Below, piece after piece: positions 54,055-64,000 of a stretch of DNA of 64,000 nt. The notes beneath the pieces were generated by a model. The model saw only the letters and a program-made list of their open reading frames with translations, made no database searches and was not told where the DNA came from. Made by a program: the position numbers and the translations under genes. Position 1 is the stretch's first letter; the number at the start of each line of letters is the position of its first letter. Source of the DNA: Diprion similis (lineage: Eukaryota; Arthropoda; Insecta; Hymenoptera; Diprionidae); contig NC_060109.1 in assembly GCF_021155765.1 (NCBI RefSeq), positions 5,543,001-5,607,000 of the forward strand, given 5' to 3'.

Positions 54055-57000
54055 TTTTTGTTTTCGGTTTGGATGTGAGTGGCAGGTGTGTAGAAGAGTG
54101 CGAATAGTGAGGTGGAAGTAAGTAGGGTAGCAAGGGCGAGGAGGGAGAGAAATAGGGTTGGGAGGGTGCGAGAAAGAGCAGGAAGGGCTGGGTGGTGAAG
54201 GAAATAGGGGGGCCAAAAAAAGGAGCGAAGGACAGGTGAAGAAAGGGTTGGAAGTTTGAGGTTAGGTAGCGGAAACTAGCGGCTGGCAGGGGAGTAAGGC
54301 AACGGAGAAGAGAAGGTGACGACATCTAGGGAGTAGGAAAGGGGGTAGAGTAGAGACAGGAAAGTGATGGGTGGATAAGGTAGGGAGCAGCCGAGCGAAA
54401 GTAAATAAGTGAGGCGGGTGGTCAGGAAGGAGGGGCAAAGAGAGTAGAAGAAGAGAAAAGGAAAGGTAGGCCGAGTGCAGTAACATTAATAGGAAGGAAA
54501 AGGAACCATAGTTTAGGATCAGTGATGACGGTGACAGGATCTGCTAAGAGTAATTAGGGAGGAGTAAAAGATAGGGTTAGAAGAAGTTAAAGGGCAGGGA
54601 ATGGGGTTCTGGGGAAAAATGGTCAAGATCAAACGGGAAATGAGGAGAAGGGAAGGACAATGAGAAGTAGAAAGGAGGAAGATGAAGGGAGAAATGAGGG
54701 ACCTGGGTAAGAGGCTAGAGGCAGTAGAAAAGCGGGGCGGAGGGGAAATGGAAAAGGTAAAGGAAAGGCTGGCAAAATTAGAAAAGGAACGTGTAGAATG
54801 CGGGGCGAAAAGACGGGGAAAGGGGGACACAGGAATGGTGCAGATAGCAATAGAGAGGCTAAAAAAGGTGGAATGGACGTTAGAGAGGAAAGAAAGGGAA
54901 GAAGGAAGGGAAAATATAGTAGTGAGAGAAGCAAGAATGGAGAAGGGAAAGAAAAAGAAAAGGTTGCAAAGGATTATGTAGGTAATAGGGTTAGAGATTA
55001 AGGTAAAATATATGTGGTAGGTAGCTGCGAATGGGGGAGGCGGGGGAGGGAGAAAAAGGGATATGGATAGCAAGGTTGGGGAACAGGGAACAAAAGAGGC
55101 AGGTAATGGAAAGGAAAAGCCGCCTTAGAGAAAGGTGAGAGAGAATAGAGGAGGATCTCACCTGGGCAGAGAGGAAACTGAAAAGAGGGAAAAGGGAGTT
55201 AATAAAAAGGGTCTGGACAGAGGAGGGCAGGCAGAGGTTCAGAAGAGACGTAAAATGGGAGGTCGTAGAGGAAGCGGATGTAGAAAAAGAGATAGAGGAA
55301 AGAATAAGGGAGTTTAGGAGAGCGATGGAGGCAGGAGGGACAGGGGGGTAAGGGGAAAAAGGGTTGGTGGGATGAGAAATGTAGGAGAAAGAAAGTAGAA
55401 GTTACGGAAAGTCTAAGAGAGTGGAGAAAGCGGGATGGGGAAGGGAAAAGATATAGAAGGGAAAGAAAAGAATATAATAGGCTATGCGAGGAGAAAAAAA
55501 GGAAAGAGAATGATGGCTTCATAAAAGAACCCGCTGAAGCAAAAACGGAAAGCAAGGTATGGGAAATAGCAAATAGGGAAAGAAAGAAGTAGAAGTGGGT
55601 AAATAAGGCAATAAGTGATAAGGAGTGGAGGGGGTATTTCATAGGACTATTAGGTGGAGTGGAGAGCAGGGTAACAGGGGGCGGGGGGAAGGCAAGCAGG
55701 GAGGGGGACGGGGATGGGGAGCTACAGAGAGAAGAGATCAGAAAGGCGGTAGGAAGGCTGAGGGATGGAAAGGCACCACGAGGGGATGGAATAGTTAGTG
55801 AGGTATGAAGATATGGGGGGGAACAAATGGAGCAATGGGTATAGAAAGTATGTAATAGAATATGGATGGGAGAGGGTTGGCCGGATGAGTGGAGAGAGGG
55901 ATGAATAGCACCAACAGTGAAGAAGAGGGAGTGAAGAAGGGTGAAAGAGTACAGGGGGGTAACGCTGATGCCAACTTTGTATAAGATCTACGCGATGGTG
56001 TTAGTGGATGGCTTAGAGAGGGAAGTAGAGGAGAAGCGAATAATACCTCATAATCAGACGGGTCTTAGGAAAGAGATCGACAATGTATACGTGCTCAATT
56101 ATCTAATTATTAGGCAGGTGGGAAGGGACAAGGGCAAGATGGCGGCGTTCTTTGTTGACCTAAAGGCGGCGTTCGATTCGGTGGACAGAAAGGTGCTGTG
56201 GGAGGCTATGGAAAGGAGAGGGGTAAGGGTAGGGTTAAGGGCAAGAGTAAAGAAGATCTACAAGGAAACGAAGAGTAAGGTGAGGAGCGGGGAAAGGTAG
56301 AAGAAGTGTTCTGGACGGCGAGGGGGTGATGCAAGGTTGCCTGCTCAGTCGGCACCCATTTAATCTGCTGCTGGCGGATGTGGCAGAGGATATGGGCAGA
56401 GGGAGAATGGTAGAGGGACTGGTGTTGACTGGACGCAGGGTCTGGACATGAGCATATGCCGACGACATGGTGTTACTAGCAGAGCGGGAAGAGGATGTGG
56501 AAATAATGATTAGAAAGTTAGAAAAGTATATGGATAGGAAAAGGTTGATAGTAAATGTAGGGAAATCGAAGATCATGAGATTCAGGAAAGGGGGTGGCAG
56601 GAAGAAAAAAGTGGATTGGAGATGGAAAGGTAAAGAGATAGAGGAGGTGAAAGAGTTTTGTTACCTGAGGTATACGGTAAAGTGTACGGGGGGACAGGAA
56701 GTGCACGTGAAAGAGAGAGTGCGGAAAGCAGGGGTAGTAATGAGGCAGGTATGGGGAATAGGAAAAAGAAGGTTTGGGAGGGATTGGGAGAAAAGTATTT
56801 GGCTATTTGACAGGCTAGTGTGGACGGTTATTGAATATGCAGCGGAGGTATGGTGGTGGAGGGAGTGGGGAATGGTTGAGGCGGTACAGGATAGATTTTT
56901 AAGATGGATATGAGGAGTGGATTGGCAAACACCGGGGTATTTAGTCAGGGAAGAACTTTGAAAGGAAGCTGGAGAGAGGGGACGGTAGCGAGTGAGCTAG

Positions 57001-57850
57001 GAGATGCTGGGAAGAGGTAAGGAAAATGGTCGAAGCGGCGAAACAAGGATCGAGATGGGAAGGAGAAAAGAAGGTTTCTTTGCGAAAAAGGGAGAGGAGG
57101 GGAGAGAGGCAGTCGGGAGGAGGGAGAGAGGGAAACTGGAATTTAGGGAGTTAGAGGACAGAGAAAGGGAGGAGCAGAGGAAAGAGAGATGGGCGAAAAT
57201 AGGGGAATCTAGGTACAGCAGATGGTTTAGGATAGTAAAAGGAGAAGGGATACCAGGGTATCTAGGAAAGGGCTGGGGAAAAGTAAGTGGAAAAGGGTTG
57301 CGAGATTCAGGTTAGGAAGCAAAGTATTGGAAGATAGAGGAAAAGAAAAGGTGTAGGGTGTGTGAGGGGGGGGGGGGGGCGTGGGAGCGCGTTTGGAAAG
57401 GTACGTAGGTTGGGATAGAAGGGAGGAGAGCTGGCAGAAGGTAGCGAGGGAGATGTTAGGGGTGAAGGCGGAGGGGGAAGTTTGGATAAGAGAACTGGAA
57501 AGGATCAGAGATGTGAGAGAAAAGGGAAGAATGAGAGATGAATTGAAAACGGAAGCCGAGTAGGACAAGAAAGGATAGCAATAGCATAAGGTAAAATAAG
57601 TTAAGGTTATGTGAATTAAGGGCAAAGATGTAACGGAAGAATAAGAAGTGAAGTGAGAGGATTGGCAAGGCAATGCACAGGGCGCGGGCAGGTAGAGAAT
57701 AAGTAATGATAAGGTGGGATGTAAAGATAGGATAAGAAGAGGATAAGAAATAGGGTAAGACAATATGTAAAATTGTATGTGAAAGGAGAGGGAAATGGGA
57801 GCCTTTGTAAACCCAAGGGGAACAATAAATATGACTACTACTACTACTAC
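54055..57850 (+). mobile_element. decayed LINE retrotransposon of nearly full length
   Basis: Purine-rich plus-strand sequence with broken reading frames and a trinucleotide tail (AATAAATATG, then repeated ACT) ending near 57850. Left of it (54026-54050) and right of it (57850-57880) are similar ATT-rich microsatellites that could be the target. A coiled, Lys/Glu-rich region (54680-55000) precedes the RT remnants. The tail resembles that of the short LINE at 25942-26449, suggesting the same family. Confidence 0.7.
55941..56913 (+). pseudogene. LINE reverse transcriptase remnants
   Basis: The frame 55941-56300 carries YRGVTLMPTLYKIYA, QTGLRKE and FFVDLKAAFDSVDR, standard RT blocks of non-LTR elements. 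A frameshift follows, then YADD at 56455-56466, continuing as MVLLAEREEDVE and KYMDRKRLIVNVGKSKIM to 56913. Stops flank and separate the pieces. A Cys-containing C-terminal region is recognisable near 57340-57560. Non-functional. Confidence 0.8.
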
Positions 57851-57879
57851 TATTATCATTATTATTATTTTACTTTTGT

Positions 57880-58384
57880 CATTCTTTTATTTAGAGTACG
57901 TCAAAAAGCGAATTTTTCCATTGAATTCAATAATCTTTCCCCAGAGCAATTCATCAGTTACCTTCCTATTAATCAGAATCACTACTCTTCACGCCTTTAT
58001 GAATGATTTATCTGGTATAGCAAAGTACCCAAATTCTGAAGGAATTAAAATTTTACTGAAGAATTTATTTCATGCGGCACTACCAAACGTTGCGATATCG
58101 ATTATTGCTTTCGGGATATCCGGTTGATCTTCTTTGATCCTCGGCCATCCGTAATCTTCTACTCTCTCTCTTTTTCTCTTTTTTTTCTTTTCTCTGCTCT
58201 CTCTATCGCTCCGTGCACCAAGTGCTGGATGTCAGGTGTAGGCCCCTCTACGTAATTTAGTTTTTAGTTTCAAGTACTGCTAACTTTGTTCTATATCTAT
58301 CTCTTTCGGTCACAAAGTAATTTTTTTATTTTATTTTCTTTTTGTAATACTCTGTGACTATCATCATTGTCTAACATTGCTATA
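57880..58384. other. no gene recognised
   Basis: AT-rich sequence between the LINE tail and the TIR element. No feature seen. Confidence 0.45.
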
Positions 58385-59997
58385 CCCACACAGCACAATG
58401 GCGTCCCTGTAAGATCCTGTGGATATCTTAACGGGATATGATGGATATCCGTTGCAGGTCCAGAATAGTCCTTGAGACGGATATTGGATATACTACGGAT
58501 CCCCAGATGTCCGCTTATGCGACCGTCCTGAGAACGTTTAAATGATATATTCTCAGTACTTCTGCAGATATCTTTGGACATTTCAGAACGCCTTCTAGGA
58601 TTTAATGAGGCTATAATTAGTACTTAGGAATATTTCACAACAACATCTGCAGATTTTCAAGGAAAAGGGTGAATAAAGTAGGTCGATTAGCAAACATCAA
58701 AAACTGGTATTAACGTTCGTGAACTAGTAATTTATTTTTCACATATACATATTATGTATTAATAAACGCAATCTGGACTAATCAAGTATGACAATTACAG
58801 GTACGTAGTCTGTACACTTGTGTGCAGTGATCCTGAGACGACAGGCTATAATCAGAGTACACAGAAGCTCAAAAACAAACTATAATATAGCGCCCGTTGC
58901 AGGATCACTGCACACAAGTGTATATTTGCGATGTTAAATTCTATGAAATATATAAAGCAAGTTATATAATTATTGTATGCAAACCACTTTAAGAGGATAT
59001 CGAACAAAAAACAACAGATTTCTATGCAAAAAACACGTGGCGTCTAAAATGCAGAGTAACCTTAACCTCCAATTGCAACCAAGTAATAATATCCGTTCAG
59101 AATTTACATACATATATTGGCCCTAAAACACAAAAAATATAACAGAATGATAAGAAGTTTGAGTTGATCAGTACTGACCACTTTCTTGTCGAAGTTTTCG
59201 TGATGAGATATATCACAATCACAATCTTACGGGCCGGCCCGCAGAATCCACGCGTGGTCCGCGCGGCAGCTGACGCAGGAAAGGGCCCGGAAACGGCGAA
59301 TTGCGATCGATATCGATTCCACCCGAATCGCAGAATCTACATCGCCTGAGTTCTCGTACAATTTGCGCTCTATTTGAATCGCAAATAATTCGCGTACGGC
59401 ACGAAATATTATGCCTGATATTGTTTTTAATGTTTTTAAGTTTTGATTGCAGCTGAACGAAGAGTACAACGTACGTAAAATTGAACATTAATTACGATAC
59501 ACTTTATATGGTTTTGTTCACAACAGGTGGGATGCTTCTTAGAGTTGAAACATTAATATATATGAAAACTCGCAAACCCAATTCAATCGAGATGAGGATT
59601 AGACCTTAGTTGAATTGACCTGAAGAGCCCCATATATATTTAATGCACATTATGACAAATTCCGAAAAATTTCATCGATGTATCCGCTATGTGATATCCT
59701 CAGCATGTCCATGATAAATCGAATCACGTGCCGGATAAATTATAGATATCCATGTGCGACATATACGTATCTTCGATTTTATAAATATCTCCGAAATATT
59801 CTATACATCCTGGACATATATTCCCATTTACAGTACATTCAAGGTACATTCTGGGACGCACTTCAGATGTATAATGGATATCCCCGCGATGGGTTATTCA
59901 TTTTGGATATCCTGAACATCATACAGATATCTTACATATCCTGGAGATATTTTAAACCTGTACAGGATCATCCTCGGGATGTTTTGTGTTGTGTGGG
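58385..59997. mobile_element. 1.6 kb TIR element with TA target
   Basis: The ends read CCCACACAGCACAA (left) and, inverted, CCCACACAACACAA (right), each flanked by TA. Both halves contain many scattered GGATATC-type words. No transposase frame is present, so it is non-autonomous. The superfamily is not assigned; a TA target fits Tc1/mariner-like elements. Confidence 0.6.
58813..58922. mobile_element. 0.1 kb hairpin MITE nested in the TIR element
   Basis: Perfect inverted arms of 23 nt at 58813-58835 and 58900-58922 (inner core CACTTGTGTGCAGTGATCC), separated by 64 nt. TA at both tips is consistent with a TA target duplication. A miRNA-like foldback is the alternative, but the loop is long. 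Confidence 0.6.
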
Positions 59998-60252
59998 TAG
60001 ACATAAAATACATTATCCATCTATCTATCTATCTATCCAGTGACACCGTCTCTGAATTTAAGATTTTTCTTCAAGTCGGGATACTTCTCACACAGGTGTT
60101 TCATTTTCATTTTTTGCGTTTCACGACTTTCTTTTCCTTTCTGCATCCTTCTGTTTCTTCTTCAAAGTAATTTCTTCCATTGACAGTTCTTTCTTGAATT
60201 TTTTTTATCTGATGTTCCGTATTATCATTAGCAAAGCCAATATCGCACACGC
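59998..60252. other. no gene; ATCT microsatellite
   Basis: Contains a short (ATCT)n run near 60017-60037. Nothing else seen. Confidence 0.5.
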
Positions 60253-60609
60253 TCACGAGGTTTGTAATTTTTGTCTGTATGGATATGATGCGTTTCTTGG
60301 AGGCATCTTGAGGGGTGTTGTTCGTGAGGTTGTATCCGGGACAACGTCTGTCTCAGTATCTTGCCTTTCGTATGTGACAGTTTCGATGCGTGGTCGATAA
60401 ATTGTAGTCGGGGGATTTAATAAAGAGGCGGGAAGATCATAGTTCGGTGACGTTGTTGCAGGGTATTTGCGATCAGATATGACACTGGCACTTTTTTTTA
60501 AGAAATGCTCAATACTGTTTTTAATTTCAGTTGTTTTTGTTTGCAAGGTTTGTATCCTCTTGTGCTCAGCCGAATAAGGAGCACTATCGTCGATAGCATC
60601 TGCGTTCAT
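60253..60609 (-). CDS. hypothetical protein, 118 residues
   Basis: ATG to stop, hydrophilic, with a helix-prone N-terminal half (EHKRIQTLQTKTTEIKNSIE) and a Pro/Thr-rich half. No family recognised, no signal peptide or membrane segment. It could be an exon of a host or transposon gene. No splice partner found. Confidence 0.3.
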   Translation of the reverse strand: MNADAIDDSAPYSAEHKRIQTLQTKTTEIKNSIEHFLKKSASVISDRKYPATTSPNYDLPASLLNPPTTIYRPRIETVTYERQDTETDVVPDTTSRTTPLKMPPRNASYPYRQKLQTS

Positions 60610-62930
60610 CTAATCCCATTCTTTGTTCAGATCTACTTGGAGCTCGTCTTCAAGACAAGTAGGGTAGGCTCGCTTGAAGCATACCCACAAATTTCGATAT
60701 AAGTGAGCCCGTGAAACCACTTTTTTAAATTTGTTTTCGTGTGAATGTGAATATGTGACGTTATTAATTGCTTAACTGTTGCAGCGATAATGCTAGACAC
60801 GTGACTGCTTCCACCGCCGTTTAAATAGAATATATAATATGAACAATGCGGGATGGTCCGGCGAAAACCGCTACCAGCAAGAGCTTGCAGGAACGAACAG
60901 GCACTGAATGTGTGTTGCTTTGTAACTATTTTGTATATTGGTAACACACGTTCATTTTCTCACTCCGTCTTGATCGCAGATGCGCTATCGCTTTCGCACT
61001 CGTTGAACGCAAAGTAGTAACAAGTCGACGTGGAGACTGCCGGAGAGGCAATGTAAAGATTAACAATTATTTTATAAAAAGAAAGAACAAAGTTCTTCAT
61101 ATGATTTAAGGTGACGAAATACTTTGAGGTCTTTCTGACCACCCAGCAGTCTCTTGAAGAAATCTATCAAAGAGTATTCAAAGAACTTGCCTTCCTTACT
61201 AGTGCAGTTAAATAAAAAATAATGTTTATATTTATCTACCCATTTCCAATAAAATATGCTGAAAAACAATTGTGACAAAGTATCATATAAAATTAAAGCA
61301 TCGTTTCATGTTCAAATATGGAAATCTGGTTTTTTGAGTGGACGTCACACCCGGTATTCCCCCTCGCTCCCCGACTCGCTCCAGTCACAAATAGTCACAT
61401 TTCGTGAACCGCGTAAATAACTTACTAATAACGAATTTGCGATAATATTAAAAAGGTGGAAACCGCAATAACAATGGGCAGCTGAATGTAAATCAACGAC
61501 TTCTTAAGAAACTGTTTTGAAACTACAGTGAGGTGATACTACCAAGACAATGAGACCTCGTCCTACGGGCTGATGCATAACCGGTTGAGCATTTCTTTGC
61601 GGTGCTAATTAACGATGCTGTTACAATGTGTTTCGGTATGATGGAGTGCAATGACCCCGATGTAGTTGACAGACTTGCGATGATCTCACCATTTGATACG
61701 ATGCATCGTAAGGATAACGTATGAATATACTTCGACTTCACCGGGGTAACATATGCGAGGGTTAGTTTACGGAGAAAAATATTGAGCTGTGTAAACTGGG
61801 ATGTATGCAGAAATAGCAAAATGTAGATTATACACTAAAAGTACTGTGTAGGTTTTACATATAATGCTGATTAAATAAATTCTATGAGGAGTAAACAAAA
61901 CAAAGCATCAAACCTAATAAGATGGATATTGACGTATAATTTTAATCAGATTAATAATGGTGACATATTGAATAACATATAGATTGAGTTCGAATGGAGA
62001 AAAGAGAAATGACGACAACATATTCATTGCATTTAGTTATAATAGTGTTATGGGGCGAGTTGAGCTTGACTATTAATTACGTGTGAAAACCTCAACTCAT
62101 CACACAGATTTATTGGAAAAAGATTGCTATACTATATGATTACCTGAGGTAAACACTATATTAGAATGGAAAGTCATTTACCTTTCGATGGTTTGGGTGA
62201 TTCGGGCTGTGTGCGGCTTTGCGTGCTCAGTGGGAGTCTGAAGAGTGTCTTTTGTCTATTAATTTATAAAGGTTTTAAGGGTTGAATGAATGAATTTTAG
62301 TAAAATTAGGTTTAAGCTAGCACCCAATGAAAGATAATATTCATTCAATGGAGGTGATTAGATTATATGAACAATAACTAAAGGTAAATTTAAAGGATTT
62401 AATTGAATGTAAGTTTTTAAAATGTATACAAAACGACCAAAGGTATATGAATGAATTTGGTTGAACCTCAGAATTGTAGAATGTATAAACGAGGGTTTAA
62501 ACAAGAACGAGAGATTTCATGAAAGTGAATCCGTCGAGTAAAACTGAATAAGTGTCGTTTCGTTTAATGAAAGAACTGGAGTGGATGTCTTGTCAAATGT
62601 AAGAACTAAAGTCGTTGTTTTGGCGAATGTAAGAACTGAGGTGAAGTCCGCGAAAGCAAAAACTGTAGTAAACTCTGCAAGCACAGAAACTGAATTGAAG
62701 TGAAAACTGTTGAACGGAGTTCTCCCTTAGGATCTTAAAACGAACCGGAAGAAATCCCTAATGGGTTCCTTACTATTTCAGGAGGATAGAACCAATTAGA
62801 AAAATGAAACATACTTTGTAAGTTCTGATTGAAGCAAATATGAAGCGGAAACACACTCTGATTGGTTTTCCACGATTTCCGGCAGGTGAGACCAATCATG
62901 GAAAAGAAAAGATATTTAGCTAATTCTAAT
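60610..62930. other. no gene recognised
   Basis: AT-rich. The short frames have no motif. At about 62740-62910 two segments with ACCAAT(T/C)A in similar context look like a weak local duplication. Confidence 0.45.
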
Positions 62931-62934
62931 TTGC

Positions 62935-63005
62935 TGATATTTTGCGTGCCTCGGACCCAGGGTAGTGGGACAGTTACGCGCACTACCGCTCTACCCACGG
63001 GTGCA
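62935..63005 (-). repeat. tRNA-like sequence, possibly a SINE head
   Basis: On the minus strand GTGGGTAGAGCGGTAG resembles an A box and GGGTCCGAGGC a B box at the expected spacing. I cannot fold a full cloverleaf, so it is not called a tRNA gene. A tRNA-derived SINE head or a pseudo-tRNA is possible. Confidence 0.25.
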
Positions 63006-64000
63006 GATAAGAACCTCTCGTCCCTTATTTATACTTACTAAATAATCTACTCTATTGTGGCTGTATCTTATGTACTACCTTTATGGGTGATTTTATCGCC
63101 CCGAATATGTGCACTAGACTGTCTAATCCTCAAAATATCTTCCAGTATTTTAGAGCATTTATTTTAGTATTTAGAAAATAATCAAACGAATTCCTGTGGC
63201 GTTCACATGTGGTGGCTTATTTAGGTTTGAAAAAGAGAAGAAATCGAGAAAAACTAACGAGCCCTGCAAGCGGTTAGTGAGAAATAGAATAAAATGGTAT
63301 GGTTATTGATATTTAACGAGAATGCTTTGTATTTAGGGGCAGAGGGCACCGAGGATGTGCCAATAGAAACAGAGTAACGGTCTCAAAGACATATTGAATA
63401 CTGATAATGCACTACGCAGATTTATTTGAAAAATAAAGTTGAAACTCTCAACCATTCACACAAGAGCCTTCACCCGCTTACACAGCCGTCAAGTTTTTGT
63501 AGAGTGTACGGAGTGGCGGAGGCTTTTTTCGTACCTCCGACATTTGAATGCGCCGTAGATGTGAAAGACATAGATGGCACCCAGATGGCCATAATTCTCG
63601 CGATCGAAACTGAAAGGAATAATTGTGTGTATAAACGGGTGTGGTGCTGTAGTTTTCATTTTGGAGGTTTTATCGTGATTGACTATTGCGTCACGAAAGA
63701 ATTGACGCAGAGGAAGCTAGTCCCTCCCAGCTTCACGATCCCGGTACGGCTGCCATATAGAACGTGTCCCTATTGCTCTTCAAAATCTGCTACCCGAGCC
63801 GAGGGAGGCATGTGATGTACCATTTAATTTTGTGGTGAGCACGCAGACAATAGTGAGGATGTTGTCGGAATCCGACATAATGACTGTTGGTTTGAAACTG
63901 AATTTTCTTTGGCCCTGGTAGATTTTATACTGCAACGGGCTGTATCGAAGGGGGTAAAAAATATCGGGGCACGTTTGTCCAATTGGAGGGGGCGATATCC
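63006..64000. other. no gene supported
   Basis: An open stretch at 63426-63815 begins at a TTG codon and has no in-frame ATG until two-fifths of the way in, and no motif. No other feature is seen to the window end. Confidence 0.45.

Noticed and set aside
53986..57859. Minus-strand ORFs up to 210 residues in the LINE
   Set aside because: The sense strand is extremely purine-rich, so the antisense frames are Leu/Ser/Pro/Phe runs without domains.
58394..58401. CACAATGG as a Transib terminal heptamer
   Set aside because: It is not at the element tip and the opposite end lacks a matching copy.
62935..63005. A functional tRNA gene
   Set aside because: A- and B-box-like words exist but no full cloverleaf with acceptor stem could be folded by eye.
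63426..63815. 129-codon ORF near the window end
   Set aside because: It opens only from TTG, its first ATG is deep inside, and no motif is recognisable.

Overview
The window is eukaryotic and almost certainly from an arthropod, probably an insect. The evidence is a short (about 70 bp) GT-AG intron, an AT-rich background, and Ty3/Gypsy, LINE, Polinton/Maverick and Mutator-like elements. I see no conserved host gene. Nearly everything recognisable is transposon, and most of it is stacked inside one old LTR retrotransposon.

Left flank (1-8467): a two-exon fragment resembling the N-terminus of a Harbinger-type transposase (869-1268), a 1.8 kb solo LTR with a GTAC target-site duplication (TSD) (3093-4893), a probable MITE (5440-5699), and small hairpin repeats near 7.6-8.3 kb.

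Nest (8468-48475): the host is a minus-strand Gypsy element, here called Gypsy-B (LTRs 8468-8830 plus 23228-23477, and 47826-48475; TSD GAAT). Its 3' LTR is split by a 2.7 kb terminal-inverted-repeat (TIR) transposon, X (8831-11521). A fresh 11.7 kb Gypsy element, Gypsy-A (11527-23227), sits at the right edge of X. Gypsy-A has 2005 bp LTRs differing at two sites that I could see, intact gag and pol frames, and an extra zinc-knuckle frame after pol. The Gypsy-B pol region is cut by a 5'-truncated LINE (25942-26449). Its gag is cut by a 14.3 kb palindromic Polinton derivative (28124-42380), and its 5' leader or gag start by a Mutator-like element (43146-47512) that carries a spliced transposase gene and a DEDDh exonuclease gene.

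The Polinton derivative is the most striking object. It has two arms of about 7 kb, tail to tail around a 63 nt loop. Each arm carries an intact 1258-residue protein-primed-type DNA polymerase B and two decayed pieces of a Polinton integrase C-terminus. Removing the element and one copy of the near-duplicated ATTG(T/G)A target restores the Gypsy-B gag reading frame, so the insertion is real at both ends. The structure resembles a symmetric snap-back derivative of a protein-primed linear replicon.

Right flank (48476-64000): a degenerate minus-strand Gypsy-C fragment, a small ORF with a signal peptide, a broken transposon-like gene with a VDGGPDENPRY motif, a decayed LINE of nearly full length (54.05-57.85 kb), a 1.6 kb TIR element with a nested 0.1 kb hairpin MITE, and largely featureless AT-rich DNA with one 118-residue hypothetical ORF and a tRNA-like sequence. 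All family calls come from reading motifs in the sequence; no database was searched.
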